Shown here piece by piece: positions 1 to 11,131 of a stretch of 64,000 nucleotides of DNA (the stretch's first letter is position 1; each line of letters starts with the position of its first letter). A model generated the notes under the pieces. The model did not search any database. It saw nothing but the letters and a program-made list of their open reading frames with translations, and was not told where the DNA came from. Made by a program: the position numbers and the translations under genes. Source of the DNA: Rhodococcus pseudokoreensis (GTDB taxonomy: Bacteria > Actinomycetota > Actinomycetes > Mycobacteriales > Mycobacteriaceae); the NCBI RefSeq assembly GCF_017068395.1, contig NZ_CP070619.1, positions 1,550,001 to 1,614,000 of the forward strand, read 5' to 3'.

Positions 1-722
1 TAGATGTAGTCGTTCATCACTCCGCGGGCGAAGTCCTCGGGCCAGCCGACGGCCGCACCATTCTTGAACAGCTGATCCGCCCAGCCACCCTCGCGCACAT
101 TGCTCGGGAAGTTCTCGTCGGCGAACTCCATGTACCCCATCATCGTTTCCAGGGCAGGCTGGGTACGCGGGGCGTGCAGCGGGCCGATGCTGTCGAATCC
201 GGCGACACCCCACTTGAACATCTGCTCCTGGGTGACGCCCTCGACGCCGACCAGGTCGGTGACGATCTCGATGGGCATCGCCATCGCCACGTCCGCGACA
301 CCGTCGAGGTGGTCCTTGCCCTTCAGGGATTCGACCAGGTTCTCGGCAAAGTCTTTCAGTCGCGGCTTGAGCTCTTCGAGCGGTCCCTTCTTGATGGGGC
401 ATCCCTCGACCTGACGGATCTCGTCGTGGTGATCGCCCTCGGTCTGCAGGCTGGTCTCGGTGATTCCATTGAAGAACTGGTTGAATCCCACGCCTTCACG
501 GGATGTGAAGGTTTCCCAGTCCGAGAGCACCGAGGACACCTCGTCGTAGCGGGCGCAGGCGTAGTACCCGTACTTTTCGAGCCAGACCACCGGGCCGGCG
601 TCTCGCAGCTTTGCGTAGGTGGGGAAGGGATCGACGAGCACCGCGTCGACGTGGAGATCGTCGTCGAAACTCGGAATACCGGCCGGCGGTCGCTGCTGCT
701 CGACCGCTGCATCCTGCGTCAT
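1..722 (-). CDS. Cytochrome P450, N-terminal part (runs off the window)
   Basis: The reading frame starts at an ATG (722) behind a GAGGAGAAA-type ribosome site and stays open to the left edge, giving about 240 residues. The translation has P450 N-terminal features: DPFPTYAKLRDAGPVVWL, ACARYDEV, then a B/C-helix region with SREGVGFNQFF. This resembles the CYP199-like group that handles small aromatic acids and phenols. The I-helix and heme-cysteine loop lie outside the window, so class and substrate cannot be fixed. It leads a minus-strand run away from an esterase and an extradiol dioxygenase, so a role in aromatic ring hydroxylation or demethylation is likely but inferred. A 3Fe-4S ferredoxin gene at 11.6 kb could be its electron donor. 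Confidence 0.85.
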   Translation of the reverse strand, partial: MTQDAAVEQQRPPAGIPSFDDDLHVDAVLVDPFPTYAKLRDAGPVVWLEKYGYYACARYDEVSSVLSDWETFTSREGVGFNQFFNGITETSLQTEGDHHDEIRQVEGCPIKKGPLEELKPRLKDFAENLVESLKGKDHLDGVADVAMAMPIEIVTDLVGVEGVTQEQMFKWGVAGFDSIGPLHAPRTQPALETMMGYMEFADENFPSNVREGGWADQLFKNGAAVGWPEDFARGVMNDYI

Positions 723-766
723 TGTTTTTCTCCTCGAGTGTTGTCGATGGTGACGTTGTGTGGGGT

Positions 767-1585
767 TCAGCCGCGAAGGTGGGCCGAGAGGAAGGCTGCG
801 GTGATCCCCAGGTGGTCGTGCTGGTCGAACTCGGGTCCTTCGTGGCCCGCGCCGCCGAGCACGAGGAGTGTCGAACGGGCGCCGGTGCTGACCAGGGCGT
901 CGTGCAGCGCGTGGCTCTGCGCGGACAACGTGATCCGGTCGCGGTCACCGTGCGCGATCAGAAACGGCGGGGCCAGTGAGGTCACGCGGCTGAGTGGGCT
1001 GGCGTTCCAGGAGGTGTCCGACGGCGCCGCGACCTCGTCTTCGCCGAGCAGGGCCTTCTCGAACGGCGGTGGGAGAAGGTGGCTTTCGATCCAGCTTCGG
1101 CCGGCGTTGGCAGCCAGGTCGGACGGCCCGAACCAATGGACGACGGCGTCGACTCGGCTGGACTGATCGAGATCGTCGCCTACGACACCTTCGAGTTCGT
1201 CGTCGCCGGGGGTCAGTCCGACCATGGTGGCCAGGTATGCGCCTGCCGATGCGCCCCACACCCCGATCCGGTCGGTGGATACCCCGAGCTCAGCTCCGTG
1301 TGCGCGCAGCCATCGCACGACGGCCTTGACGTCGTGAATCGGGTTCGGGTACGAACCCTGCGGCGCGAGACGGTAGTTCGCGGAAACCACGGCGATGCCG
1401 TACGAGGCCAGTCGCGCGAGGCGGTCGTCGGCGCCGTCCTTCTTGTCGCCGAGCTGCCACCCTCCGCCATGGAGGTAGATCACCGCCGGCGGATTATCGA
1501 TGTCCGGGCGGTACACATCGACGGCGATCTCGAAACCGTCCACCTCGGCGACGCGCAGATTGGACTGCACTTGAACATCATTCAT
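767..1585 (-). CDS. Alpha/beta-hydrolase, HSL-type esterase
   Basis: A 272-residue protein with the hormone-sensitive-lipase signature: oxyanion-hole HGGGW near residue 40, nucleophile elbow GVWGASAG near 110, a later acid in HGDRDR and a His in GAGHEGPE. The ATG at 1585 follows a GGAAGG ribosome site. The family hydrolyses short acyl or aryl esters in the cytosol. It sits between the P450 and the extradiol dioxygenase on the same strand. It is not a typical meta-cleavage C-C hydrolase, since it has HGGGW rather than the MhpC/BphD layout. Ester or lactone cleavage in the aromatic pathway is the safer guess. Confidence 0.8.
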   Translation of the reverse strand: MNDVQVQSNLRVAEVDGFEIAVDVYRPDIDNPPAVIYLHGGGWQLGDKKDGADDRLARLASYGIAVVSANYRLAPQGSYPNPIHDVKAVVRWLRAHGAELGVSTDRIGVWGASAGAYLATMVGLTPGDDELEGVVGDDLDQSSRVDAVVHWFGPSDLAANAGRSWIESHLLPPPFEKALLGEDEVAAPSDTSWNASPLSRVTSLAPPFLIAHGDRDRITLSAQSHALHDALVSTGARSTLLVLGGAGHEGPEFDQHDHLGITAAFLSAHLRG

Positions 1586-1824
1586 GAAGAAGCCTTCCAG
1601 AGGTCAGGTATGGAATCGGCAGGGATTCGTCATGCTCGGTCCCATGGGACCCGGAGCCTGCCGCGAAGGTCATTCGCGGTTGTGCCTGTGATACACAACA
1701 CTACGAGGCCGTGAGTGGGTGTGCCATGGCGTCAGGCGCACATCGTTTGGCATTCACGCGCACGGTTTGCGGTGGCGGACAGGACACCCGTCCACAGATT
1801 GGTAGATAGCCGACAGAAACGCAC

Positions 1825-1860
1825 GAAAACGCGACGGACCGGGTGGTCCGTCGCGTTTTC
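1825..1860. terminator. Bidirectional intrinsic terminator
   Basis: A perfect 16-bp inverted repeat (GAAAACGCGACGGACC and its complement) around a 4-base loop. It has A runs on one side and T runs on the other, and lies just beyond the stop of the extradiol dioxygenase gene (minus strand). Confidence 0.8.
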
Positions 1861-1891
1861 GTGGATATCACGCAGTGCGGATTACGCTTCC

Positions 1892-2977
1892 CTACGCCGT
1901 CGGTGCGCCGGCCACCGCGCGTGAGTGGTCGATCTCGTCGCCGATCGCCTGCTCGGCTGCCGCGGCGTCGGGGCCGGGGCCGCCGGGGCCGAAGTGCGAG
2001 TATTTCTCGATGTGCTGGTCGAGCGAGAGCGGGCTCGGGGTGCCGTAGGTGAAGTACGTCTCCCACGGCAGCTTCGCGCCGCCGATCGCCAGCCCGGTGT
2101 CGATGTCGGACATCTGCCAGGTCTTGGTCTCGCCGTCCGGGTCGAGGTGCAGGTACCCGACCTCACCGAACAGCTCGATGCGGTTGCCGCCGGGCTCGAA
2201 GACGTACAGGAACTGGGCCTGGGTGATCCCGTGCTTGTCGGGTCCGGCTTCGATCCGAATGTCGTAGTCGCGGAACATCTCCACGGCGTCGATGTTGTGC
2301 TGGCCGGTGCCGTAGTAGAACGCGAGGTGGTGCATCTTGCCCCGTTCACCCTGCGCGTCCCGCAGGCAGGCGACCTCGTGGCCGAGGATGTTCGAACTCA
2401 TCCAGGCACCGATCTCGGTGTCGCCGTCGACGACGCGTTCGGTGGTCCGGAACCCGAGGTGGCGTTCGAAGGAGTTCTTCACCGCGGTGACGTCGCTGGC
2501 GAGCAGGTTGAGGTGGTCGATGCGTTTGACGGGGATGCCCTGCAGCGGCTTCTTCGACGGGCGGGTGAGGATCTTGGACTGCAGCTCCGGCGGGGCCTGG
2601 TACTTCTCGACCTCCCAGAGCAGTTCCAGGTTGTGCCCGTCCGGGGACTGGTAGGTGAAGGTCTTGCCGTACCCGAAGTCGCTCTCACGCCATGCGCCGT
2701 CGACGTTGGCGTCCTTGAGGGACGCTGCCCGGCGTTCGAGGGCTTCCGGGGAGCTGGTGCGCAGTGCCGCGTGGCCGAGCCCGGCCTGGGTGGATTCGGT
2801 GACCTTGAGGCTCCACTGGTACGGGTCCTCGTAGGCGCGCAGGTAGACCGACTGCCCCTCGGTGTGGGTGATGTACATGCCGAGGAACTTCGTGAAGAAG
2901 TCCACCGTCTCCTGCGGCTTGGGGCTCAGCAGTTCGGCACGGGCGAGATGGGAAATCTCGAACCGAGAGTCACTCAT
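1892..2977 (-). CDS. Extradiol (catechol 2,3-) dioxygenase, copy 1
   Basis: A 361-residue type I extradiol dioxygenase made of two vicinal-oxygen-chelate modules. Likely Fe(II) ligands are His154 (RIDHLNLL), His216 or 217 (KMHHLAF) and Glu268 (NRIELF). It would open catechol or an alkylcatechol next to the diol to give a 2-hydroxymuconic semialdehyde or ketone. The ATG follows AAAGGAGAACGAC. By eye, the protein is identical to the product of 36120-37205 except Ser327 here versus Ala327 there. The DNA differs at several silent positions and the flanks are unrelated. It is divergent from the acetaldehyde dehydrogenase/aldolase genes, which fit the lower end of the same pathway. It may correspond to AphC of alkylphenol catabolism, but I cannot confirm that. 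Confidence 0.92.
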   Translation of the reverse strand: MSDSRFEISHLARAELLSPKPQETVDFFTKFLGMYITHTEGQSVYLRAYEDPYQWSLKVTESTQAGLGHAALRTSSPEALERRAASLKDANVDGAWRESDFGYGKTFTYQSPDGHNLELLWEVEKYQAPPELQSKILTRPSKKPLQGIPVKRIDHLNLLASDVTAVKNSFERHLGFRTTERVVDGDTEIGAWMSSNILGHEVACLRDAQGERGKMHHLAFYYGTGQHNIDAVEMFRDYDIRIEAGPDKHGITQAQFLYVFEPGGNRIELFGEVGYLHLDPDGETKTWQMSDIDTGLAIGGAKLPWETYFTYGTPSPLSLDQHIEKYSHFGPGGPGPDAAAAEQAIGDEIDHSRAVAGAPTA

Positions 2978-5391
<2,414 letters not shown>

Positions 5392-5395
5392 CCGA

Positions 5396-5440
5396 ATGGA
5401 GGGACGCTCCGGACAACACGCAGTCGGTGCGTCCCTCCAT
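5396..5440 (+). terminator. Hairpin after the aldolase gene
   Basis: Arms ATGGAGGGACG and CGTCCCTCCAT (11 bp, perfect) with a 23-base loop, starting four bases after the aldolase stop. The U-run is poor, so it may be only a partial terminator ahead of the aldehyde dehydrogenase gene. Confidence 0.5.
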
Positions 5441-5634
5441 CCCACCCATTTTCCGCGGTGTTCGTGCCGTGCGCCTCGCGACCACCCGATGTGCGTGTGA
5501 AGCCATGGTGCGCCCGGACCTCGGCTCGTAGTGTCGTGAGTCACAGACACCGTCAATGGCATGCCGCGCTTTGTCGCGTTTTCACATCAGGCCCGGGAGG
5601 CCCTGCATTCCAGCCTGAATTAACAGGAGAGCAC

Positions 5635-7104
5635 ATGACCGCAGTACCGGAAATTTCCGACGTCAAGCACCTCATTGGTGGCGATTGGCGTTCCGCGTCG
5701 GACGGCGCGACGTTTGAAACGCGTGACCCGCACGATGACTCTCTGCTCGGCACCGTTGCCCGGGGCACGGCGGCCGATGGCACTGAAGCCATCACCGCGG
5801 CTCGGAAGGCGTTCGACGAAGGCCCGTGGCCGCGGATGTCGCCGAAGGAGCGGGCGAAGATCCTGCACGCGGTCGCGGACAAGGTCGACAGCCACCGTGA
5901 GGAGCTGGCCCACCTCGAGACCCGGGATGGCGGCAAGAGCATCAATCAGTCGCTGCACGCCGAGATTCCCCGCGTCGCGCACAATCTGCGGTTCTTCGCC
6001 GACTACGTGTCGATGGCCGCCAACGAGGCCTACCCGGATGGAGAGTTGCTCTCCTACGTGCTGTACCCGCCAGCCGGAGTCGTGTCGGCGATCAGCCCCT
6101 GGAACGCGCCGCTGATGCTGGCGACGTGGAAGATCGCCCCTGCGTTGGCGTTCGGGAACACCGCCGTCCTCAAGCCGTCACCGCAGACTCCCTTGACCGC
6201 CAATCGGTTCGCGGAACTCGCCCTCGAGGCCGGGTTGCCCGAGGGTGTTCTGAACGTGGTACACGGATTCGGCGGCGAGGCCGTCGCCGGACCTCTCACA
6301 TCAGATCCGAGGGTCGACCGGATCACGTTCACCGGCTCGAGTGCCACCGGGGTCAAGATTCTCCAGGCCGCCGCCGTGAACCACACCCCGGTTTCGGCGG
6401 AGATGGGCGGCAAGTCCGCGAACATCGTCTTCGCCGACGCTGACCTCGACATCGCCGTTCCCAAGTCGATCCGTGCGATCTTCGGGGGCAACGGCCAAGT
6501 GTGCCTGTCGGGTTCGCGGCTGCTGGTGCAGAACTCGATCATGGACGAGTTTCTCGAGCGGTTCACCGAGGAGGCCCGCACGCTGACCGTCGGTGACCCG
6601 AAGGACCCTGCCAATTTCGTCGGTCCGCTCATCGAGCAGAAGCACCTCGAGAAGGTGCACGGTTACGTCGAACTGGCACAGGAGGAGGGTGGCAAGATCC
6701 TCACCGGCGGGTCCCGGCTTACCGACGACGCCCGAGCGAACGGTTTCTACTATCCGCCGACAGTGATCACCGGGCTCACCAACGACTCGCGCACTGCGCG
6801 CGAGGAGATCTTCGGTCCCGTCGAAACGGTTCTCGGATTCGACACCGAGGATGAGGCACTGCGGATCGCTAACGACTCGCCCTACGGGCTGGCCGGGATG
6901 CTGTTCACCGAGAACCTCAACCGGGCTCATCGAATGGCGGCGCAGTGGAAGGCCGGCACCGTCTGGATCAACACCTTCTTCGAACGCGACCTCCGACTGC
7001 CGTTCGGCGGCGAAGGCAGCAGCGGACTCGGCCGTGAGGGCGGCCAGTACTCACGCGAGTTCTTCACCGAACCGCGCGCTGTGACGATCCGCCTGCGCGG
7101 GTAG
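5635..7104 (+). CDS. Aldehyde dehydrogenase, probably 2-hydroxymuconic semialdehyde dehydrogenase
   Basis: A 489-residue NAD(P)-dependent aldehyde dehydrogenase. It shows SPWNAPL, the Glu motif AEMGGKSANIVF, catalytic Cys290 in GNGQVCLSGSR, and the C-terminal EEIFGPV and LPFGGEGSSGLGREGG. The start is the ATG behind AACAGGAGAGCAC; an upstream open stretch is not needed. The sequence resembles the DmpC/XylG/HpaE group, which oxidises hydroxymuconic semialdehydes to oxalocrotonate-type acids. Its place after the aldolase/dehydrogenase pair and near an extradiol dioxygenase supports that role. Substrate specificity is inferred. Confidence 0.88.
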   Translation: MTAVPEISDVKHLIGGDWRSASDGATFETRDPHDDSLLGTVARGTAADGTEAITAARKAFDEGPWPRMSPKERAKILHAVADKVDSHREELAHLETRDGGKSINQSLHAEIPRVAHNLRFFADYVSMAANEAYPDGELLSYVLYPPAGVVSAISPWNAPLMLATWKIAPALAFGNTAVLKPSPQTPLTANRFAELALEAGLPEGVLNVVHGFGGEAVAGPLTSDPRVDRITFTGSSATGVKILQAAAVNHTPVSAEMGGKSANIVFADADLDIAVPKSIRAIFGGNGQVCLSGSRLLVQNSIMDEFLERFTEEARTLTVGDPKDPANFVGPLIEQKHLEKVHGYVELAQEEGGKILTGGSRLTDDARANGFYYPPTVITGLTNDSRTAREEIFGPVETVLGFDTEDEALRIANDSPYGLAGMLFTENLNRAHRMAAQWKAGTVWINTFFERDLRLPFGGEGSSGLGREGGQYSREFFTEPRAVTIRLRG

Positions 7105-7117
7105 TCTTCGCCACCTC

Positions 7118-7155
7118 GAATCGTCCGGTGCGGCTGATGCTGCACCGGACGATTC
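7118..7155 (+). terminator. Intrinsic terminator after the aldehyde dehydrogenase
   Basis: Perfect 14-bp arms (GAATCGTCCGGTGC and complement) with a 10-base loop, followed by GGTTTG. It lies 13 bases past the stop codon. Confidence 0.7.
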
Positions 7156-7412
7156 GGTTTGTGCAGGTCCGGGCATCCGGCCGGGTTCAGGTCCTGAGCA
7201 CGATGCCAGGGCGACACGGCACGGCCCTGGCCGTCAGGCAGCCTTGACTGCCAGTCCGTCGACCATTTCCGGACCGAGACCGACTCCATGACGGGCCAGG
7301 CTCCTCACCGATCTGCTCGGTTGCAGAGCCCGCACACGACTGAAAAGGCACCGACGGTGTGGTTAACCGCCGGTGCCCTGGTGCACCCGTTGTTCTTGGT
7401 GACTTGTGCCGC
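7156..7412. other. Gene-free stretch between convergent units
   Basis: No convincing coding frame or repeat is seen. It separates the plus-strand aldehyde dehydrogenase from the end of the minus-strand envelope-protein block. Confidence 0.4.
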
Positions 7413-7937
7413 TCAGTTCCCCACTTTCGGCAGCAGCAGAGACACTCGGAGTTTGGAGTCGATCGTTTGCCCGAGTGCGAGGGATTGGTCGAGTAGCGGT
7501 CCGAGTGCCTTCACTTTCGCGTCTGCTTCACCGAGCGTGGTGACGATCGTCGCGGCCGGCGCCGCGGCCGCATTGGCCTGGTCCGTTGCCGCCTGTCCGG
7601 CTCCGATGATGCCCACGAGCGGCGGGTCCGCCGCCTGCAGTGCATCACCGAGCGCGGCCAGTTGATCCCCGAGCGAACCAAGAGTCTGGTCTGCCCTGGT
7701 CAGCGAGTCCAGGATCCCGACCACATGCGGGAGGCTGTTGTTGATCGCCGTGTTGGCGGGCGGTAGTTGCTGCGCTCCGTCCAGTGCTTGATCGGTGGTG
7801 TTGTCGACGATCTTCGCCTGTGCCACCCCGTCCTTGAAGATGTCGTTCGAGATGCTCAGATCGCGGGTGACGACGAGGATGCCGGCAAGTACTGCGATGG
7901 TGAATGCGAATGCAATTGCCCAAGAGAGCCGAAGCAT
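7413..7937 (-). CDS. Single-helix membrane-anchored coiled-coil-like protein (block member 1)
   Basis: A 174-residue protein I do not recognise. One N-terminal transmembrane helix (AIAFAFTIAVLAGILVV, residues about 6-22) is followed by an outside region rich in Ala, Leu, Asp, Gln and Thr with helical spacing, such as LTRADQTLGSLGDQL. There is no MCE domain and no Cys. The ATG at 7937 follows a GAAAGG site; the open frame upstream reads as an overlap with the next gene. It is the last of five adjacent genes of the same architecture on the minus strand. The resemblance is to the helical C-terminal part of Mce proteins rather than to a named family. Function unknown; an envelope scaffold or lipid-transfer role is inference. 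Confidence 0.75.
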   Translation of the reverse strand: MLRLSWAIAFAFTIAVLAGILVVTRDLSISNDIFKDGVAQAKIVDNTTDQALDGAQQLPPANTAINNSLPHVVGILDSLTRADQTLGSLGDQLAALGDALQAADPPLVGIIGAGQAATDQANAAAAPAATIVTTLGEADAKVKALGPLLDQSLALGQTIDSKLRVSLLLPKVGN

Positions 7938-7972
7938 CAGGGATTCCGCCTTTCGAGGAGATTGGGGTGCCG

Positions 7973-8632
7973 TCACGCCGGTGGCGTGGAAGCCGGTGCG
8001 GGTGCAACACCCAGCGGCGGCAAGTTCAGTTCGTTGACCGGTGGGCCGACCACCGCGAGAAGGGGACCGAACTCCTGGACGTGGGCGGCTTCCTCGCGGA
8101 TGACCGACAGTGTGGTGGCGATGGCCGAGGCTTTCGGGCCGAGTTCTCCGAGCGATCCGCCGACCGTGGTCAGCCCCTGGTTGATGCCCTCCAACTGTGT
8201 CGTTACCGAACCGACCGCGGTGGACAGACCAGCCACGGTTGGGCTGGCTTGGTCGGCGCGGCTGGTCACCGAGGCCACCAGGTCGGGTAGCGGCAATGCG
8301 GTGGCTCCGACCGATGAGGTGGAGGCGTTGACAGTCTTCGCGAGGCCGGACAGCTCGCCCGCCTTGGTGGTGAGGCCCTCGAGGTCGTTGGCGAGCGGGG
8401 TGAGGGTCTGGATGTCGGTTGCCAGTTGAGCGTGCTTGGGGAGTAAGAGAGCGGACAGACTGTCGAATTGGCCCGCTGAGTCGATGAGTTCGAGGCTCAA
8501 TGCCGAGGGCCGTCCCAGCGGGTCGCTGACATCGCGTAGCGACGGGAAGAAGCCGTTCAGCGCACACAGGACGACGGCTGGCACGACTCCGAGTACCAGG
8601 ACGACCAGGGACCATGCCTTCTTGGAGATCAT
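7973..8632 (-). CDS. Single-helix membrane-anchored coiled-coil-like protein (block member 2)
   Basis: A 219-residue protein. An N-terminal transmembrane segment (WSLVVLVLGVVPAVVLCAL) is followed by a short globular stretch (FFPSLRDVSDPLGRPSAL). A long helical region of repeated Thr/Leu/Ala heptads and a Pro-rich tail (LPPLGVAPAPASTPP) complete it. The start ATG overlaps the stop of the upstream gene (ATGA at 8629-8632), so the two are translationally coupled. No known domain is recognised. It is longer than its four relatives in this block and the only one with an FFPSLRD motif after the membrane helix. Probably outside the cytoplasmic membrane, function unknown. Confidence 0.78.
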   Translation of the reverse strand: MISKKAWSLVVLVLGVVPAVVLCALNGFFPSLRDVSDPLGRPSALSLELIDSAGQFDSLSALLLPKHAQLATDIQTLTPLANDLEGLTTKAGELSGLAKTVNASTSSVGATALPLPDLVASVTSRADQASPTVAGLSTAVGSVTTQLEGINQGLTTVGGSLGELGPKASAIATTLSVIREEAAHVQEFGPLLAVVGPPVNELNLPPLGVAPAPASTPPA

Positions 8633-9330
8633 CGGATTCCTTCTGGTGCGGGGATGAGCGCGTCGGAAGCGGGCACGAGTGCGAGTTTGTTGGTCGTACG
8701 CGTCAGTTCTGCATTGAGTTGGTTCGTCAGATCCAGTGCCCGAGTGAGTTCATCGTTGACCGCGGTGACCGTGGTGTTCGCGTCCGCGGAGATCTGGTGC
8801 AGGGATGCGGCCGACCCTTGGAGGGTGGTTGCCACCGACTCGAGTTCGCCTGCGATCTGGGTGTCACCTTGACCTGCGGCGACGAGGGCCTGCGCGTTGG
8901 GCAGCAGCGCGGCGAGATGGTCGACGTCCGTAGCGGCTGCGGAGTTCAACTGTGCCAGGACGCCGTTGAGTTCATCGAGCTGTCGGCGCGCGGTGGCGGG
9001 AGCGGTGAGGTCCGCCCGTTGGGCGAAGAATTCGTTGGTCACGCGGAAGTTGTCGACCACGGTGCGCGCACTGTCTTGAACGAGAAGCCCCTTGTGGATG
9101 GTCAGCAACACCATTGCGAAGAGAACGACTGCGATCACGGCGGCGGCGCGGCCGCACCATTCGGTGATAGTGGCGTACCGAGTCCGCGGCGCCGTATCGG
9201 GCACGTCCGATGTCATGGTCGGCGCGCTCTTCCGGTAGGGCAAGTCCGAAGTCGGGATGTCGAAACGCCGATAGCCGGTCAGGCCACGGCGTGAGAGGGA
9301 GGAGGGAGATAAAGTGTTGCCCTGCTTCAT
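8629..9330 (-). CDS. Single-helix membrane-anchored coiled-coil-like protein (block member 3)
   Basis: Up to 233 residues. A cytoplasmic N-terminal tail is followed by a transmembrane helix (AAAVIAVVLFAMVLLTI, about residues 64-80) and a helical outer domain with repeats such as LDELNGVLAQLNSAA and LTNQLNAELTR. A second ATG at 9216 (MTSDVPDTAP) behind GGAAGAG gives 195 residues and is a realistic alternative start. The upstream part has normal coding composition, so I keep the longer form. It is coupled to member 2 by a four-base overlap. No recognised domain. Confidence 0.7.
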   Translation of the reverse strand: MKQGNTLSPSSLSRRGLTGYRRFDIPTSDLPYRKSAPTMTSDVPDTAPRTRYATITEWCGRAAAVIAVVLFAMVLLTIHKGLLVQDSARTVVDNFRVTNEFFAQRADLTAPATARRQLDELNGVLAQLNSAAATDVDHLAALLPNAQALVAAGQGDTQIAGELESVATTLQGSAASLHQISADANTTVTAVNDELTRALDLTNQLNAELTRTTNKLALVPASDALIPAPEGIR

Positions 9331-9380
9331 ATCACGTCCAGTCGGGAGGGTGGGTTGCGCAGTTCAGTGGATCTGACGGA

Positions 9381-9914
9381 CTATCCGGGTAGGGGCAGCA
9401 TCTGGTTGATCGTTTGTGCCGCCGCGACCGATCCCTCTAGATCACTGACCAGTCCCTGCACGATGGCCAGCAGCTGTCGGCCTTGAGCACCGAAGCTGTC
9501 GGCGGACTCCACCAAGGGCAGCACCGTGTTCTGGACCTCGCCGAGTATGGACTGGATATTCTGCAATTGTTCGTTGGTCATCTGCGCACCTGTTGTTCCC
9601 TGCGCGAGCATCGCCGCGGCGGGCGTGATGGCCTCGTCGAGTTTGACCAGGAGGGGACCCAGCGCGACTGTCGAATCCAGCGCCGTTTGTGCAGTGTGCG
9701 TGAGTTCGGTCAACTGCTGCAACTGTCCGGTGAGTTTGTCATTGACGTCGACGATGTCCTCAGAGACACCGATGCTGGTCACGTTGACTTGCTGCTGATT
9801 GTCGAGGCGATGATTGAGGTTGTAGACGACGAATGTCAACAGTCCCAGAACACCGACCGCGACGATCGCCAGGACCATCCGTGCGGGTCCACCGCGGCGT
9901 CCGAAGAAGATCAC
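9381..9914 (-). CDS. Single-helix membrane-anchored coiled-coil-like protein (block member 4)
   Basis: A 177-residue protein. A short basic N-terminus (FFGRRGGPAR) and a transmembrane helix (MVLAIVAVGVLGLLTFVVY) are followed by a helical region with LTGQLQQLTELTHTAQTAL and repeated Gln/Leu/Val. The positive-inside rule puts the long domain outside. It shares architecture with its neighbours but little obvious sequence identity, much as MceA-F subunits differ from each other. No named family recognised. Confidence 0.75.
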   Translation of the reverse strand: MIFFGRRGGPARMVLAIVAVGVLGLLTFVVYNLNHRLDNQQQVNVTSIGVSEDIVDVNDKLTGQLQQLTELTHTAQTALDSTVALGPLLVKLDEAITPAAAMLAQGTTGAQMTNEQLQNIQSILGEVQNTVLPLVESADSFGAQGRQLLAIVQGLVSDLEGSVAAAQTINQMLPLPG

Positions 9915-9923
9915 AACAATTCC

Positions 9924-10514
9924 CTACTTTCCTGACAGATCGTTCGCGGATTCTTCCGCCGAGACCCGGGCGCTGTGGACCTTCTCGGCCGTCGAGCGTG
10001 CGTCGTCGAGGATCGATGCCAGTGTTGCGCGGTTGCCGGCCAGCGCCGTTGTCGCACCGTCGACCGGAGGCTGCAGCGAGTTGATGTGCGCAGTCAAAGC
10101 GTCCAGGGACACCACGAGATCGTCGACGTTCGCGCCTGCCTGGTCGAGTGTGCTCTGTACATCTCCGCTGATCTGGCCGATCAGGGTATTCAGTTCCGCC
10201 GCCACTGTGGCATCCGTTTCTTGGACGCTGGCCAGGGCCGCCTTCATCTTGTCGAGGGCTGCGAATGCGGACAGGGTGACTTTCTCGTGTTCGACGAGTT
10301 CGGCAAGCGCGGGGTTGTAGTTGTTGGCAGACATGACGGCCTGGTCGAGCCGATAGGGTGTGGCGGTCAGGTCGTAGACGCGAGGCCCGAGATAGAAGAT
10401 GCCTAACGGGATCAGAGCGAGAAGGACGACACCGCGCATCACCTTTGTTGTCGTGGAGGCGCGTCGCGGATCCGGTTCGCCCACGGCGCGTTCCGTATGA
10501 GAGATCACCGTCAT
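9924..10514 (-). CDS. Single-helix membrane-anchored coiled-coil-like protein (block member 5)
   Basis: A 196-residue protein with a cytoplasmic tail of about 26 residues, a transmembrane helix (GVVLLALIPLGIFYLGP), and an outer helical domain. That domain contains LDKMKAALASVQETDATV and LNTLIGQISGDVQSTLDQ. The ATG at 10514 overlaps the stop of the upstream SCP2-like gene (ATGA), which fixes the start. It is probably the first of the five membrane-anchored proteins to be translated. The coupling to an SCP2-like gene links the block to hydrophobic ligands. Confidence 0.75.
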   Translation of the reverse strand: MTVISHTERAVGEPDPRRASTTTKVMRGVVLLALIPLGIFYLGPRVYDLTATPYRLDQAVMSANNYNPALAELVEHEKVTLSAFAALDKMKAALASVQETDATVAAELNTLIGQISGDVQSTLDQAGANVDDLVVSLDALTAHINSLQPPVDGATTALAGNRATLASILDDARSTAEKVHSARVSAEESANDLSGK

Positions 10515-10966
10515 GAATCGCTCACCGAGAGTAGGGCGATCAGGCGTAGCACCGTCGCGGTATCGGTGAACAGACCCTTGACGACGAGTCGGCGCGTCAC
10601 TAGTGCACCGAGCAACTTCATCCCGCGATTTGTCAGCAGTCCGAACGGGACGAGCCCGCCCGCCTTCGTTGGCAGCTGTGCGATGGTGTGGATGTGGTTG
10701 TCTGTGGTGATCAACACCACCGGCGGTTGCCCGACCATGCCGTTGTAGACGACTGCTTCTTCGTCCCCGCACACGATCGTGCAGGCGCTGTCGGTGTCCG
10801 TGCTGATGATCGTGACGGAGTGGGTGAGCTTGTGTGCCAGCTTGATACGCGAGGGGTGTTCTTCGAGGTTTTCACCAAGGTAGGTGCCGATGAATCCTGC
10901 GATGCTGTTGGCGTCGGCTCCGTCGTACAGAGACACCGGGTACTTGGTGTGTTCGAGGGTGGTCAC
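10511..10966 (-). CDS. SCP2-like sterol/lipid-carrier domain protein
   Basis: A 151-residue soluble protein. A GTG start at 10966 follows GAAAGG. The second half (TTDNHIHTIAQLP, then LTNRGMKLLGALVTRRLVVKGLF) follows the SCP2 pattern of a hydrophobic cavity domain ending in a K/R-V-K-G strand. SCP2 domains bind lipids, sterols or fatty acyl groups. The match is weaker than for the neighbour at 11132-11542, so the family call is moderate. It is coupled to membrane block member 5 by a four-base overlap and may deliver a hydrophobic ligand to it. Confidence 0.6.
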   Translation of the reverse strand: MTTLEHTKYPVSLYDGADANSIAGFIGTYLGENLEEHPSRIKLAHKLTHSVTIISTDTDSACTIVCGDEEAVVYNGMVGQPPVVLITTDNHIHTIAQLPTKAGGLVPFGLLTNRGMKLLGALVTRRLVVKGLFTDTATVLRLIALLSVSDS

Positions 10967-11131
10967 AAGGTCGGCCTTTCGATGCTGGGGAGGAATCGTT
11001 CGGCGTAGCGTCGCGCGACGCTGGAGGGACTATCGACGGATCGGTCGGGTTCGGTTTGGACACCAGGATGGGGCCGGTGGAGGTACCGGCCCCATCGTGG
11101 ATCGGGCGTCGGGATTGGTCCCGGTGACGGG

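Noticed and set aside
174..1166. Long plus-strand open frame opposite the P450 and esterase
   Set aside because: It is antisense to two clearly recognisable genes, has low-complexity Arg/Ala/Gly-rich translation and no domain; typical of shadow frames in GC-rich DNA.
767..1585. Meta-cleavage product C-C hydrolase (BphD/MhpC type)
   Set aside because: The HGGGW oxyanion motif and GASAG elbow are of the HSL esterase family, not the C-C hydrolase family, despite the tempting position.
7413..10514. Canonical Mce operon
   Set aside because: The membrane-anchored proteins lack a recognisable MCE domain, and no YrbE-type permease genes lie in the block.
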